NCBI RefSeq assembly: GCF_016907515.1
Contig: NZ_JAFBBY010000001.1
Span: 5,022,001 to 5,086,000 of the forward strand
Length of the DNA stretch: 64,000 nt
Source of the DNA: Nocardioides nitrophenolicus
GTDB lineage: Bacteria > Actinomycetota > Actinomycetes > Propionibacteriales > Nocardioidaceae
Direction: 5' to 3'
Part shown: one piece after another, positions 46,217-54,621 of the stretch
Layout of the letters: the number at the start of each line of letters is the position of its first letter
Numbering within the stretch: the first letter of the stretch is position 1
The notes under the pieces: generated by a model
What the model saw: the letters and a program-made list of their open reading frames with translations, nothing else
Databases searched by the model: none
Told to the model about the DNA's origin: nothing
Translations under genes and position numbers: made by a program

Positions 46217-47388
46217 CCGCTGGGCCCGCGCGCGTCGTCGTCGAGGCCGACGGCGGGTCGCGGGGCAACCCCGGGCCGGCGGCGTACGGCGCCGTGCTGC
46301 GCGACGCCGCCACCGGGGCGGTGCTCGCCGAGGACGCGCGCACCATCGGTCGGGCGACCAACAACGTCGCCGAGTACTCCGGCCTGGTCGCCGGCCTCGC
46401 CCTCGCCGTCGCGCACGCGCCCGGTGCGGTGGTCGAGGTGCGGATGGACTCCAAGCTGGTCGTCGAGCAGATGTCCGGGCGCTGGAAGATCAAGCACCCC
46501 GACATGGCGGTGCTCGCGGCCGAGGCGCGCGAGCTCGCGCCCGCCGGTACGACGTACACCTGGGTCCCACGGGCCCGGAACGCCCACGCCGACCGGCTCG
46601 CCAACGAGGCGCTCGACGGCAAGCGGTCGGGCGTGAGCGTGCCGAGCGTGCCCGGCGACGGCGTCGCCGACGAGCCCGATTCGGCCGCCGAGGAGGCGTC
46701 CTCGCCGGCCTTCACGCCGGGGCAGCCGACCACGATCGTGCTGGTCCGCCACGGCGTCACCCCCCACACCACCGGCCGGCGGTTCTCCGGCGGGCTCGGC
46801 GGCGACAACCCGCCGCTCTCCGAGGAGGGCCGCGAGCAGGCCGCCGAGGTGGCCGCGTGGCTGACCGAGCTCAAGGACAGCGTCGACGTCGTGGTCGCCT
46901 CGCCCGTCCGGCGTACCCGCGAGACAGCGGACATCGTCGCCGCCGCGCTCGGGCTCGCGGTCGAGGAGGAGCCGGCCTTCGCCGAGATGGAGTTCGGCGA
47001 GTGGGACGGACTGAGCTTCACCGAGGTCGCCGAGCGCGACCGCGAGCGGCTGGACGCCTGGTTCGCCGACATGACCGCGGCGCCGCCCGGCGGGGAGTCG
47101 TTCGTGAGCGTGCGGGAGCGGGTGCTGGCCGGCCTGGCCCGGCTGCTCGACACCCACGCCGGGCGCACCGTCGTGCTGGTCAGCCACGTCACGCCGATCA
47201 AGACGCTGGTCGCGCACGCCCTCGACGCACCCCTGGAGACCTTGTTCCGGATGGAGCTCGCGCCGGCCGCGGTCTCCGTGCTGGCCTTCTACCCGGACCC
47301 GCGCACGGGTGAGCAGAAGGGCTCGATGAGGTTCTTCAACGCGCTGGCCCCCGGTCGTCGTACCCTCCGCGACACCGGCCGCTGGTAG
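46213..47388 (+). CDS. Bifunctional RNase H / acid phosphatase (Rv2228c-like)
   Basis: A 391-residue fusion. The RNase HI domain has EADGGSRGNPG (Asp13), NVAEYSGL (Glu54) and VRMDSKLVVEQ (Asp79). A variable linker follows, then a histidine phosphatase domain with IVLVRHGVTPHT near residue 178 and VVLVSHVTPI as the second histidine. In mycobacteria the same fusion shows RNase H and acid phosphatase activity and was linked to CobC-like alpha-ribazole phosphatase. GTG 46213 overlaps the previous stop. Confidence 0.92.
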   Translation: MTAGPARVVVEADGGSRGNPGPAAYGAVLRDAATGAVLAEDARTIGRATNNVAEYSGLVAGLALAVAHAPGAVVEVRMDSKLVVEQMSGRWKIKHPDMAVLAAEARELAPAGTTYTWVPRARNAHADRLANEALDGKRSGVSVPSVPGDGVADEPDSAAEEASSPAFTPGQPTTIVLVRHGVTPHTTGRRFSGGLGGDNPPLSEEGREQAAEVAAWLTELKDSVDVVVASPVRRTRETADIVAAALGLAVEEEPAFAEMEFGEWDGLSFTEVAERDRERLDAWFADMTAAPPGGESFVSVRERVLAGLARLLDTHAGRTVVLVSHVTPIKTLVAHALDAPLETLFRMELAPAAVSVLAFYPDPRTGEQKGSMRFFNALAPGRRTLRDTGRW

Positions 47389-47403
47389 TTCGGGGTTTCC
47401 CCC

Positions 47404-47464
47404 GTCGTACCGGACGAAATGGTCGTGGATCAGCCGAAATCACGACCATTCTGTCCGGTACGAC
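47404..47464. repeat. 61-nt palindromic repeat, copy 1 (covers the 3' end of the 47430 gene)
   Basis: Arms 47404-47427 and 47441-47464 pair at 22 of 24 positions plus one G-T, with a 13-nt loop. The stop and last 11 codons of the gene at 47430-48473 are read from its right arm and loop. It differs at 4 of 61 bases from the copy at 48529-48589, in the same orientation. Confidence 0.85.
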
Positions 47465-48473
47465 GACCAAGCCAGCGGGCCCGCTCGGCCGGACCCAGCG
47501 CGCGTCGCCGCGCCACGGTCGAGGTGTCCACCCACCACCAGGGCTGGTCGAGGGTCCACGACCGGAGCCGGGGACGATGTCGCGCCCGGTCGTAGGCTCC
47601 GTCGAGCCGGCGGAGGAAGCGCTGCTCCTCGCCGGGGCCGGCCATCATGGTGACGACCTCGATGCCGAGCCGTCGAGCGAGCTCCTCACGGTCGAGGTCC
47701 CGGCTGCGGCGTGGCCCGGCGCCGTGGACGCGGCCGTCGTACTCGCCCGCGATCCCGGCCGCCACGTCGAGCACGTCGGGGGTGAACAGGTGGTTGCCCC
47801 ACGCATCGAAGACCGGTGGGTTGCAGATCAGGGGTCGGCCTCGCTGCCGCTGCCAGAAGCGCCGCATCACCACCTCCATCGGTGACCACGTGTTCTCGTC
47901 GGCGACCTCGAGGGCGGCCTCGAGCCGGCGCTTCCCGGGACGCCCCACCAGGCTGGCGGCGTAGACCTTCAGCTCCGCGACGCTCACCAGATCGTCGTAC
48001 GCCGCCATCTCGATCGCACGGAGCGCGCCGATCTCGTCACGGGCGACACGCGCCAGGTAGCAGACCGAGCGCACCGGGGTCGTGATCGGCAGGCCGTCGA
48101 CGAGGACCACATCGTCCTCGTAGAGCCAGTCCTCCGAGACGACGATCCCGGCGCGGGCGCGGAGGGCGTGGCGGTCTCCGACGGCGACCGGCACGGGCAA
48201 CGGCCGACCCTCGGGGTCCCGGCCGTCGAACCACCGCGCGCCGAGCCAGTGCAACGCGGCCCAGCCGGTGGCCGCGCCTCCCTCGGGCAAGCCGGCGACG
48301 GCGTCGACGATCCGCTGGGCCACCGTGGTGGCGCCGCCCGCGGGCCGGTAGAGCGCGGGCGCGACCTTGGTCCAGTGGCGACCACGCACCTGGCCACGAG
48401 TGGGACCGGTGCGACCGCTCGGGTCGGCCCGCACCGGGACGACCAGGTCGGGGCGAGTGAGGTGGAGCTCCAT
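47430..48473 (-). CDS. AbiEi/DUF559-like protein, flanked by palindromic repeats
   Basis: A 347-residue protein. The N-terminal half resembles the AbiEi-type antitoxin-like wing region (TTVAQRIVDAVAGL, LPITTPVRSVCYLARV). The C-terminal half has FTPDVLDVAAGIAGEYDGRVHG followed by DREELARRLGIEVV, like the PD-(D/E)XK DUF559 endonuclease-like domain. The final residues RTGQNGRDFG come from the repeat copy at 47404. No obvious toxin partner is adjacent. A mobile cassette or defence-related nuclease is possible; function not proven. Confidence 0.65.
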   Translation of the reverse strand: MELHLTRPDLVVPVRADPSGRTGPTRGQVRGRHWTKVAPALYRPAGGATTVAQRIVDAVAGLPEGGAATGWAALHWLGARWFDGRDPEGRPLPVPVAVGDRHALRARAGIVVSEDWLYEDDVVLVDGLPITTPVRSVCYLARVARDEIGALRAIEMAAYDDLVSVAELKVYAASLVGRPGKRRLEAALEVADENTWSPMEVVMRRFWQRQRGRPLICNPPVFDAWGNHLFTPDVLDVAAGIAGEYDGRVHGAGPRRSRDLDREELARRLGIEVVTMMAGPGEEQRFLRRLDGAYDRARHRPRLRSWTLDQPWWWVDTSTVARRRALGPAERARWLGRRTGQNGRDFG

Positions 48474-48528
48474 GCCCCGAGGATCGGCTCAGTGCCGGTC
48501 GGGCGGGTTCCTCCTCCACAGGCCCCAC

Positions 48529-48589
48529 GTCGTACCGGACGAAGTGGTCGTGGATCAGCCGAGATCACGACCATTTCGTCCGGTACGAC
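48529..48589. repeat. 61-nt palindromic repeat, copy 2 (upstream of the 47430 gene)
   Basis: Arms 48529-48552 and 48566-48589 pair at 23 of 24 positions plus one G-T, with a 13-nt loop. It is in the same orientation as copy 1 and lies between the start of the bracketed gene (48473) and the yaaA stop. Confidence 0.85.
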
Positions 48590-48605
48590 GCCAGGACCCG
48601 ACCCC

Positions 48606-49385
48606 TCAGAGCTCGCTGACCACCACGTCGAGCTGGGTGCCGGTCTTGCCGGGCGTGCCGACCTCGACGGTCCAGCCCAGCCGCTCGAGGGTCGAGGCCA
48701 GGGCGGCGGGGGTGCGCGGGTCGGCGCCGTCCTCGAGCAGGGCGCGGACGATCCGGCCCTTGGTGGCCTTGTTGAAGTGGCTGACCACCTTGCGGGTCCC
48801 GTCGTGCTCGTGCAGCACCCGCACGGTCGCCACGCGCGAGGCGAGGTCGGGTCCGGGGCGCCAGAAGCCGGCGTACATCCCCGAGCGCAGGTCGACCAGC
48901 AGCCCGCGCCCCAGCGCCTCGGTCATCACGACGGGCAGCGCCTCGCGCCAGACCGCGGCGACCGGGCCGAGGCCGGGGAGGGAGGCGTCGCCCGAGAGCC
49001 GGTACGACGGGATCCGGTCGCCGAGGCGGACCATCCCGAACAGGCTGGACGCGACCGCGAGCCGCGAGGTCGCGCGTCGCTTGGCGCCCGCGGAGAGCGA
49101 CGCGACGTCGAGGGCGTCGTACAGGACGCCGGTGTAGATCCGGTCCGCGCGCGCGGTCGGTGCGGCGGGCAGCCCGGCGTTGCGGTCGACCAGGTCGGCC
49201 TGGCCGGCGGACAGCCCGAGCACCTCGGCGGCCTTGGCCGGGTCCTCGCGGCACAGGGTCACCAGGGCGTCGAGCACCTCGCGGCGCGCGTCGGTCAGCG
49301 CGGGGGACGACAGCGAGGCGAGGTCGAGGGGCCGGCCCCGCCGGGGGACCGCCTTGCCCTCGCTCGGCGGCAGCAGGATCAGCAC
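48606..49385 (-). CDS. yaaA: YaaA-family peroxide stress protein
   Basis: A 259-residue DUF328 protein beginning LILLPPSEGKA, the family signature, with VLYDALDVASLS and a C-terminal VSHFNKATKGRIVRALLE segment. E. coli YaaA lowers free iron under hydrogen peroxide stress and has DNA-binding features; the same role here is assumed. It is divergent from the RNB nuclease gene, 23 bp apart. Confidence 0.87.
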   Translation of the reverse strand: MLILLPPSEGKAVPRRGRPLDLASLSSPALTDARREVLDALVTLCREDPAKAAEVLGLSAGQADLVDRNAGLPAAPTARADRIYTGVLYDALDVASLSAGAKRRATSRLAVASSLFGMVRLGDRIPSYRLSGDASLPGLGPVAAVWREALPVVMTEALGRGLLVDLRSGMYAGFWRPGPDLASRVATVRVLHEHDGTRKVVSHFNKATKGRIVRALLEDGADPRTPAALASTLERLGWTVEVGTPGKTGTQLDVVVSEL

Positions 49386-49408
49386 CGCGCAAGGATAAAG
49401 TCACCGAC

Positions 49409-50842
49409 ATGCCGAGCAATCTCGTGGTCCGGGTCAAGGCGAGCTCTCCGGAGCTGACGGAGGGGCTCGCGGCGATCGCGAAGGAGCTCGACCTCCCCGG
49501 CGAGTTCCCCGCCGAGGTCACCGCGGCCGCCGAGCGCGCCGCGGCCGGCGTCGTCCTCCCCGAGCTGGACCGCACCGACCTGCCCTTCCTCACCATCGAC
49601 CCGGCGGGCTCGATGGACCTCGACCAGGCGGTCCACATCGAGCGCGCCGGCGACGGGTACGTCGTCCACTACGCCATCGCCGACGTCGCCGCCTTCGTGC
49701 GTCCCGGCGACCCGGTCGACGTGGAGGCCAACCGGCGCGGCGAGACCCTCTACGGCGCCGGCAGCCGGATCCCGCTCCACCCGCCCGCCCTGTCCGAGGA
49801 CGCCGCGTCGCTACTGCCCGACCAGGTCCGCCCGGCGCTGCTGTGGACCATCGGGCTCGACGCCGCCGGCGCCCAGACCGAGGTCCGGGTCGAGCGGGCG
49901 CGGGTGCGCTCCACGGCCCGGTGGTCCTACGTCGACGCCCAGCGGGCGCTCGACGACGGCACCGCCGGCGAGGTGCTGGAGCTGCTCCGGGAGGTCGGCC
50001 GGCTGCGCGAGCAGCAGGAGGTCGCGCGCGGCGGCATCTCGCTGCCGCTTCCCGAGCAGGAGGTCGACGAGACCGACGGCGGCTTCCGGCTGGTGTTCCG
50101 CGAGCAGCTCCCCGTCGAGCAGTGGAATGCGCAGATCTCGCTGCTGACGGGGATGGGCGCCGCGTCGCTGATGGTCGGGGCCAAGGTCGGCATGCTGCGC
50201 ACCCTGCCGCCCGCCGACCCGCGCGACGTCGCCCGGCTGCGCCGGGTCGCCAAGGGCCTGCGGATCTCCTGGCCCCAGGACCAGGACTATCCCGCCTTCG
50301 TGCGCTCCCTCGACCCGACTGTCTCGCGGCACCAGGCGATGGTCGTGGCCTGCACCCGACTGCTGCGCGGCAGCGGGTACGCCGCCTTCGACGGCGAGCT
50401 GCCCGAGCAGACCCGCCACTCCGCGATCGCCGCCGAGTACGCCCACGTCACCGCGCCGCTGCGCCGCCTCGGCGACCGGTACGCCGGTGAGGTCTGCCTC
50501 GCGATCTGCGCCGGCACGCCCGTCCCCGACTGGGTCGCGGCCGCCCTGCCGGGGCTGCCGAAGACCCTCCAGGACTCCGCGCGCCGCGCCGGCTCCTACG
50601 AGCGCGCGGTACTCGACCTCATCGAGGCCGCGGTGCTGGCCGACCGCGTGGGCCAGCGGTTCGACGGCGTGGTCACCAGCGTCCGCGACGACGAGGCGAC
50701 CTCCGGGGTGGTGGTGCTCGCCGAGGTCGGCGTCGAGGCCCCGGTCACCTCCGCGCGGCCGCTGCCGCTCGGCGAGGACGTGACCGTCACCCTCGCCACC
50801 GCCGACCTCGCGGCCCGCAAGGTCGCCTTCACGCTGCCGTGA
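49409..50842 (+). CDS. RNB-domain ribonuclease
   Basis: A 477-residue RNase II-family exoribonuclease domain. The metal-binding TIDPAGSMDLDQAVHIE (Asp64, Asp70, Asp72) is clear. The protein lacks the N-terminal cold-shock domains and most of the S1 domain of RNase R, giving a compact form common in Actinobacteria. A C-terminal beta-rich region (FDGVVTSVRDDEATS) is S1-like. It degrades RNA 3' to 5'. ATG 49409; GTGA overlap with cobU at the end. Confidence 0.9.
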   Translation: MPSNLVVRVKASSPELTEGLAAIAKELDLPGEFPAEVTAAAERAAAGVVLPELDRTDLPFLTIDPAGSMDLDQAVHIERAGDGYVVHYAIADVAAFVRPGDPVDVEANRRGETLYGAGSRIPLHPPALSEDAASLLPDQVRPALLWTIGLDAAGAQTEVRVERARVRSTARWSYVDAQRALDDGTAGEVLELLREVGRLREQQEVARGGISLPLPEQEVDETDGGFRLVFREQLPVEQWNAQISLLTGMGAASLMVGAKVGMLRTLPPADPRDVARLRRVAKGLRISWPQDQDYPAFVRSLDPTVSRHQAMVVACTRLLRGSGYAAFDGELPEQTRHSAIAAEYAHVTAPLRRLGDRYAGEVCLAICAGTPVPDWVAAALPGLPKTLQDSARRAGSYERAVLDLIEAAVLADRVGQRFDGVVTSVRDDEATSGVVVLAEVGVEAPVTSARPLPLGEDVTVTLATADLAARKVAFTLP

Positions 50843-51369
50843 GCGCCGCGAGGGTGCTGGTCACCGGTGGCGTCCGGTCCGGCAAGTCCCGCCACGCCGA
50901 GGCGCTGCTCGCCGACGCCGCGGGGGTCACCTACGTCGCCGCCGGCCCGGTCTACGACGACGCCGACTGGGCGGCCCGCATCGCCGCCCACCGGGACCGG
51001 CGGCCCGACACCTGGACCACCGAGGAGACCCGCGACGTGGCCGGCGTGCTCGGCGCCGTGGAGCAGCCGGTCCTGGTCGACTGCCTCGGCACCTGGCTCA
51101 CCGGCGTGATCGACGACGCCGGGCTGTGGGAGGCCCCGGTCGAGGAGGTCGAGGCGCACGTGCTCGGGCTGCTCGACGCGCTGCTGGCCGCGCTCGCCGC
51201 CACCGGCCAGCGGGTGGTGCTGGTGACCAACGAGGTCGGGCTGGGCGTCGTACCCGAGCACCGCTCGGCGCGGGTCTTCCGGGACCTGCTCGGCACCATC
51301 AACCAGCGGGTGGCCGAGGTGTGCGACGAGGTGCACCTCGTCGTCGCCGGGCGAGTTCTCCGGCTCTGA
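50839..51369 (+). CDS. cobU: Adenosylcobinamide kinase/guanylyltransferase (CobU)
   Basis: A 176-residue bifunctional enzyme that phosphorylates adenosylcobinamide and makes its GDP form. The P-loop GGVRSGKSRHAE (about 10-21), VLVDCLGTWLTG and LVTNEVGLGVVPEH are the family motifs, including the catalytic histidine region. The start is GTG 50839, overlapping the RNB stop. It is on the strand opposite to cobS and cobT, converging with a 2-bp gap. Confidence 0.94.
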   Translation: MSAARVLVTGGVRSGKSRHAEALLADAAGVTYVAAGPVYDDADWAARIAAHRDRRPDTWTTEETRDVAGVLGAVEQPVLVDCLGTWLTGVIDDAGLWEAPVEEVEAHVLGLLDALLAALAATGQRVVLVTNEVGLGVVPEHRSARVFRDLLGTINQRVAEVCDEVHLVVAGRVLRL

Positions 51370-51371
51370 GG

Positions 51372-52139
51372 TCAGGCGCCCGCGAGCCCGACCAGCAGCA
51401 CCGCGAGCGCCAGCTCGATCCCGGCTCCGAAGACGTCGCCGGTGACCCCGCCGAAGCGGCGCACGGCGTGCCAGGTCAGCGCGGCGACGGCCACGAACGC
51501 CGCGGCGACGCTCACCGGGCCGCGGACCGGGTCGACGAGCAGGGACAGGGCTGCCAGCCCGGCCCAGCCCACGACGGCGACGGGGACCGGCACCCGGCGG
51601 GTGAAGGTGACGCCGAGCCCGTCGGGCCGGGCCGGCGGGGCGAGCGTGCAGGCGGTGAGCCACAGCGCGGCGCGCGAGGCGCACACCGCGGCACCGGCGA
51701 CGACGGCCGAGCGCACCTCGCCGCCGAAGGAGACGAAGGCGGTCAGCGCGGCGGCCTGCGTCCCGAGGACGAGCACGAGCGCGGCGACGCCGGCCGGGCC
51801 GGCCGTTCCGCTCTTCATGACGGCGAGCGACCGCTCGCGGTCGTACGACGAGGTGAGTCCGTCGGCGACGTCGGAGAGCCCGTCGAGGTGCAGCGCCCGG
51901 CTGCCGACCGCGAGCGCGGCGAGGGCGGCGAAGGCGACCGCGAGCGCGGGCAGGTCCAGCCGACCGCCGGCCCACACGACCGCCCCGACCGCGGCGCCCA
52001 GTGGCAGCACCGCGACGGGGGCGAGCAGCAGCGCGCCGGTCGCGACGCCGGGGGAGACCCGCAGGACCGCGGGCACCCGCAGCGCCGTCAGCATCCCGAT
52101 CGACAGCCGCAGGCTGCGGCCGACGACGGCGACGCTCAT
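51372..52139 (-). CDS. cobS: Cobalamin synthase (CobS; adenosylcobinamide-GDP ribazoletransferase)
   Basis: A 255-residue integral membrane enzyme that joins alpha-ribazole to adenosylcobinamide-GDP. It has six to seven hydrophobic helices and the active-site signature HLDGLSDVADGL with GGVTGDVFGAGIEL at the C-terminus. ATG 52139 overlaps the cobT stop (ATGA). Part of the nucleotide-loop assembly set with cobU and cobT. Confidence 0.94.
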   Translation of the reverse strand: MSVAVVGRSLRLSIGMLTALRVPAVLRVSPGVATGALLLAPVAVLPLGAAVGAVVWAGGRLDLPALAVAFAALAALAVGSRALHLDGLSDVADGLTSSYDRERSLAVMKSGTAGPAGVAALVLVLGTQAAALTAFVSFGGEVRSAVVAGAAVCASRAALWLTACTLAPPARPDGLGVTFTRRVPVPVAVVGWAGLAALSLLVDPVRGPVSVAAAFVAVAALTWHAVRRFGGVTGDVFGAGIELALAVLLVGLAGA

Positions 52140-53182
52140 GCGGGGTCCGGGGCCGGCGGCATCAGGTCGGCGAGCAGGGCGACATCGCGCAGCAGCGCGA
52201 CCGCCGAGCGGAGCACGGGGACGGCCGCGACCGCGCCCGAGCCCTCGCCCAGCCGCAGCCCGAGGTCGAGCACCGGCTCCAGGCCGAGCTTGTCGAGCGC
52301 CAGCGCCTGGGCCGGCTCGGTGGAGCGGTGGCCCGCGGCGAACCAGGCGGCCGCGCCGGGGGCGATCTTGTCGGCGTACAGCGCGCACGCGACGGACATC
52401 AGGCCGTCGAGCAGCACGGGTACGCCGCTCTCGGCGGCCTCGACGAGATAGCCCACCGTCGCGACCAGGTCGGCACTGCTCAGCGCGGTGAGCGCGTCCA
52501 TCGGGTCCTCGACGCGGGCACCGACCCGGTCCAGGGCCTGCTGGACGACGACCTGCTTGTGGGTGAGGGCCGCGTCGTCGACGCCGGTGCCGCGGCCGGT
52601 CACCTCGACGGCGGGCAGGCCGAGCGCCGCGGCGACCAGCGCGGCGGCGGGGGTGGTGTTGCCGATGCCCATGTCGCCGGAGAGAAGGAGCTGCGCACCG
52701 GCGGCGATCTCCTCGCGGGCGACGGTGCGGCCGGCCGCGAACGCCCGGCCGGCCTCGTCGGCCGACAGCGCGTCCTCGACGTGGATCGCCCCGCTGCCGC
52801 GGCGCACCTTGTGGGTCCGGACCTCGTCGGGGACGCCGTCGAGGTCGTCGTCCACGCCGATATCCAGCACCCGCACGTGGACGCCGTGAGCGGCCGCGAG
52901 CGCGGACACGCCGGCCTTGCCGAGCACGAAGGTGCGCACCATCGCCGGCGTGATGGCCGGCGGATACGCGGAGACGCCGTGCTGGGCGACGCCGTGGTCA
53001 CCGGCGAAGATCACCAGCCGGACGTCGTCCAGCGGTCGCGGCGGGACCACGCCCTGCACCGCGGACAGCCACACGCCGAGGTCGCCCAGCCGCCCCAGCG
53101 CGCCGGCCGGGGTGGCCAGGCCGGCGAGACGCTCCGCGGCGGCGGAGCGGACGGCGGGGTCGGGTGCGGCGAGGGCGCTCAT
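52136..53182 (-). CDS. cobT: Nicotinate-nucleotide:DMB phosphoribosyltransferase (CobT)
   Basis: A 348-residue enzyme that converts DMB and nicotinate mononucleotide to alpha-ribazole phosphate. GDHGVAQHGVSAYP, LLSGDMGIGNTTPAAAL and LGLRLGEGSGA, with the catalytic glutamate at about residue 313, are typical. The start is ATG 53182. It pairs with BluB, which provides the base. Full length. Confidence 0.95.
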   Translation of the reverse strand: MSALAAPDPAVRSAAAERLAGLATPAGALGRLGDLGVWLSAVQGVVPPRPLDDVRLVIFAGDHGVAQHGVSAYPPAITPAMVRTFVLGKAGVSALAAAHGVHVRVLDIGVDDDLDGVPDEVRTHKVRRGSGAIHVEDALSADEAGRAFAAGRTVAREEIAAGAQLLLSGDMGIGNTTPAAALVAAALGLPAVEVTGRGTGVDDAALTHKQVVVQQALDRVGARVEDPMDALTALSSADLVATVGYLVEAAESGVPVLLDGLMSVACALYADKIAPGAAAWFAAGHRSTEPAQALALDKLGLEPVLDLGLRLGEGSGAVAAVPVLRSAVALLRDVALLADLMPPAPDPA

Positions 53183-53226
53183 GGTGCCGAACGCTACCCG
53201 CGCCCGGGACTCCCGGGCGGCCCGGC

Positions 53227-53340
53227 TCAGGTGAAGAGCATCACCAGCACCCCCGCCAGGGCGAGCAGGGCGAGGACGAGCATGACGCCCGCCCACTCGT
53301 GCTCGTCGGTGTCCTCCAGGTCAGGTGCGTTCGCGGTCAT
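53227..53340 (-). CDS. Small single-pass membrane protein
   Basis: A 37-codon frame: an acidic N-terminus (APDLEDTDEHEW), then one membrane helix (VMLVLALLALAGVLVMLF) ending at the C-terminus. The ATG at 53340 follows a GGGGGAAG ribosome site, five bases or fewer away. The composition and start signal support a real small protein in front of cobT. Function unknown. Confidence 0.6.
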   Translation of the reverse strand: MTANAPDLEDTDEHEWAGVMLVLALLALAGVLVMLFT

Positions 53341-53451
53341 GGCTTCCCCCCAGGTGACGCGGTCCGAGTGACGCTAACGGTGCAACGAGTCGGCGGCGTG
53401 AACAGCACGCCTCCATCCCGCGCCGGACGGGTCGGACACTAGGGTCCGGGC

Positions 53452-54012
53452 GTGGCCCACACCGTGCTCGTCGTCCCGGTACCCGCGCTGGAGGCCTACA
53501 TCCGCGGCCGCTGGGAGCACTACGACCCCGCCTGGGTCTCCCGCGACCCGGCGTTCACGCACGCCCACATCACCGCTCTGGCGCCCTTCCGCCCCACGCC
53601 GAGCGGCGCCGACCTGGCGCGGGTGGAGGCGATCGCCGCGGACACGCCGGCCTTCACCTTCACGCTCGACGAGGTGCGCGCCTTCCCCGACGGGCTCGTG
53701 CACGCCGTGCCCGAGCCCGCCGCACCCTTCGCCGCACTCACCGACCGGCTCTGGCGCGCCTTCCCGGACTGCCCGCCCTACGCCGGGGAGTTCGCCGACG
53801 TCGTACCGCACCTCACGCTGGACCGGCTCGGCCCCGACGTGTCCCTCGCGTCGGTCGGCGCCGACCTGGCCGGGGTGCTGCCGGTCCGGGCCCGGGCCGA
53901 GCGCCTCGAGCTGCACCGGTACGCCGAGGGTGGCTGCCGGGTGCTCGCGAGCTGGTCACTGCTCGGGGCCGGCGATCCGGTCGCGCAGCCAGGTCGTGGT
54001 CCCGGCGGGTAG
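53452..54012 (+). CDS. 2'-5' RNA ligase / 2H phosphoesterase family protein
   Basis: A 186-residue protein with two HxT motifs (HAHITALAPF and PHLTLDRLG) arranged as in the 2H phosphoesterase fold. It may cleave cyclic phosphodiesters or ligate RNA; the substrate is unknown. It starts at ATG... GTG 53452 with only a weak ribosome site. Its C-terminus overlaps the convergent 87-residue gene by 57 bp. Confidence 0.82.
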   Translation: MAHTVLVVPVPALEAYIRGRWEHYDPAWVSRDPAFTHAHITALAPFRPTPSGADLARVEAIAADTPAFTFTLDEVRAFPDGLVHAVPEPAAPFAALTDRLWRAFPDCPPYAGEFADVVPHLTLDRLGPDVSLASVGADLAGVLPVRARAERLELHRYAEGGCRVLASWSLLGAGDPVAQPGRGPGG

Positions 54013-54219
54013 TCCCTTGAGCTTCGGGCGCTCCGGCAGCGGCGCGACGAACAGGGCCGTCCCCTCGGGCAGCGCCCACTTGAGCTCGTGGTAGACCCGC
54101 GACAGCCCGTCCGGGCTGTCCACCAGGACCAGGTCGTCCGTGAGCCGGCGCAGCTCGACCCATGGACCGGGCAGGTCCGCGGGCACCGGCGCTGGGGACC
54201 AGGCGAGGTAGACGGTCAT
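53956..54219 (-). CDS. Conserved hypothetical protein
   Basis: An 87-residue soluble protein beginning MTVYLAWSPAPVPADLPGP, with ELRRLTDDLVLVDSPDGLS and a final WLRDRIAGPEQ. No family recognised. It overlaps the end of the 2H phosphoesterase gene on the other strand. The start ATG 54219 is the one just after the preceding open stretch. Confidence 0.55.
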   Translation of the reverse strand: MTVYLAWSPAPVPADLPGPWVELRRLTDDLVLVDSPDGLSRVYHELKWALPEGTALFVAPLPERPKLKGLPAGTTTWLRDRIAGPEQ

Positions 54220-54248
54220 GGGGGGCAGGTACCCGGTGGCCGTCCCGC

Positions 54249-54563
54249 TCAGTGCGCCAGCTTGAGCCCGATCACGCACCCGACCAGGCCGAGCAGCAGC
54301 AGGATCCGGGCCAGGCTCACCGGCTCCTCGCCGCTCGCCATCGCGATCACGACCGTGAGCGCCGCGCCGATCCCGACCCACACGGCGTACGCCGTGCCGA
54401 CGGGGAGGGTGCGCATCGCCCAGGCCAGCCCGGCCATGCTCGCCGTCACGGTGACGAGGAAGACCACGGAGGGGACCAGCCGGCTGAACCCCTCGGAGCG
54501 CGACAGGGCGGTCGCCCACGCCGCCTCGAGGACCCCCGAGAGCACCAGTACCAACCACGCCAT
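54249..54563 (-). CDS. gdx: Guanidinium exporter (Gdx/SugE, SMR family)
   Basis: A 104-residue, four-helix small multidrug resistance protein. The central glutamate is in SGVLEAAWA, and SEGFSRLVPS plus TLPVGTAYAVWVGIGA are features of the Gdx (SugE) subgroup, which exports guanidinium in exchange for protons. ATG 54563 is chosen because MAWLVLVLSG begins the first helix; earlier in-frame starts lie inside the riboswitch. The guanidine-III riboswitch at 54583-54621 supports the substrate. Confidence 0.9.
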   Translation of the reverse strand: MAWLVLVLSGVLEAAWATALSRSEGFSRLVPSVVFLVTVTASMAGLAWAMRTLPVGTAYAVWVGIGAALTVVIAMASGEEPVSLARILLLLGLVGCVIGLKLAH

Positions 54564-54621
54564 GACGGCCACATCCTTCGTGGCCGTCTTGTCGCGCTCC
54601 GGGTACGGCTCCCTCGTCCGG
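54564..54621 (-). ncRNA. Guanidine-III riboswitch and translation-control hairpin
   Basis: On the minus strand 54621-54583 reads CCGGACGAGGGAGCCGTACC then CGGAGCGCGACAAGACGGC, matching the conserved ykkC-III pattern (CCGGACGAGG, GTACCCGG, GACAAGACGG). A 9-bp hairpin (54564-54572 with 54580-54588) reuses the aptamer's GACGGC segment, and its GAAGGAT loop carries the ribosome-binding site of gdx. The two folds are mutually exclusive, so guanidine binding should free translation. Confidence 0.9.

Noticed and set aside
47404..48589. The two 61-nt repeats as a CRISPR array
   Set aside because: Only two copies are present, over 1 kb apart, each a palindrome with a gene between them.
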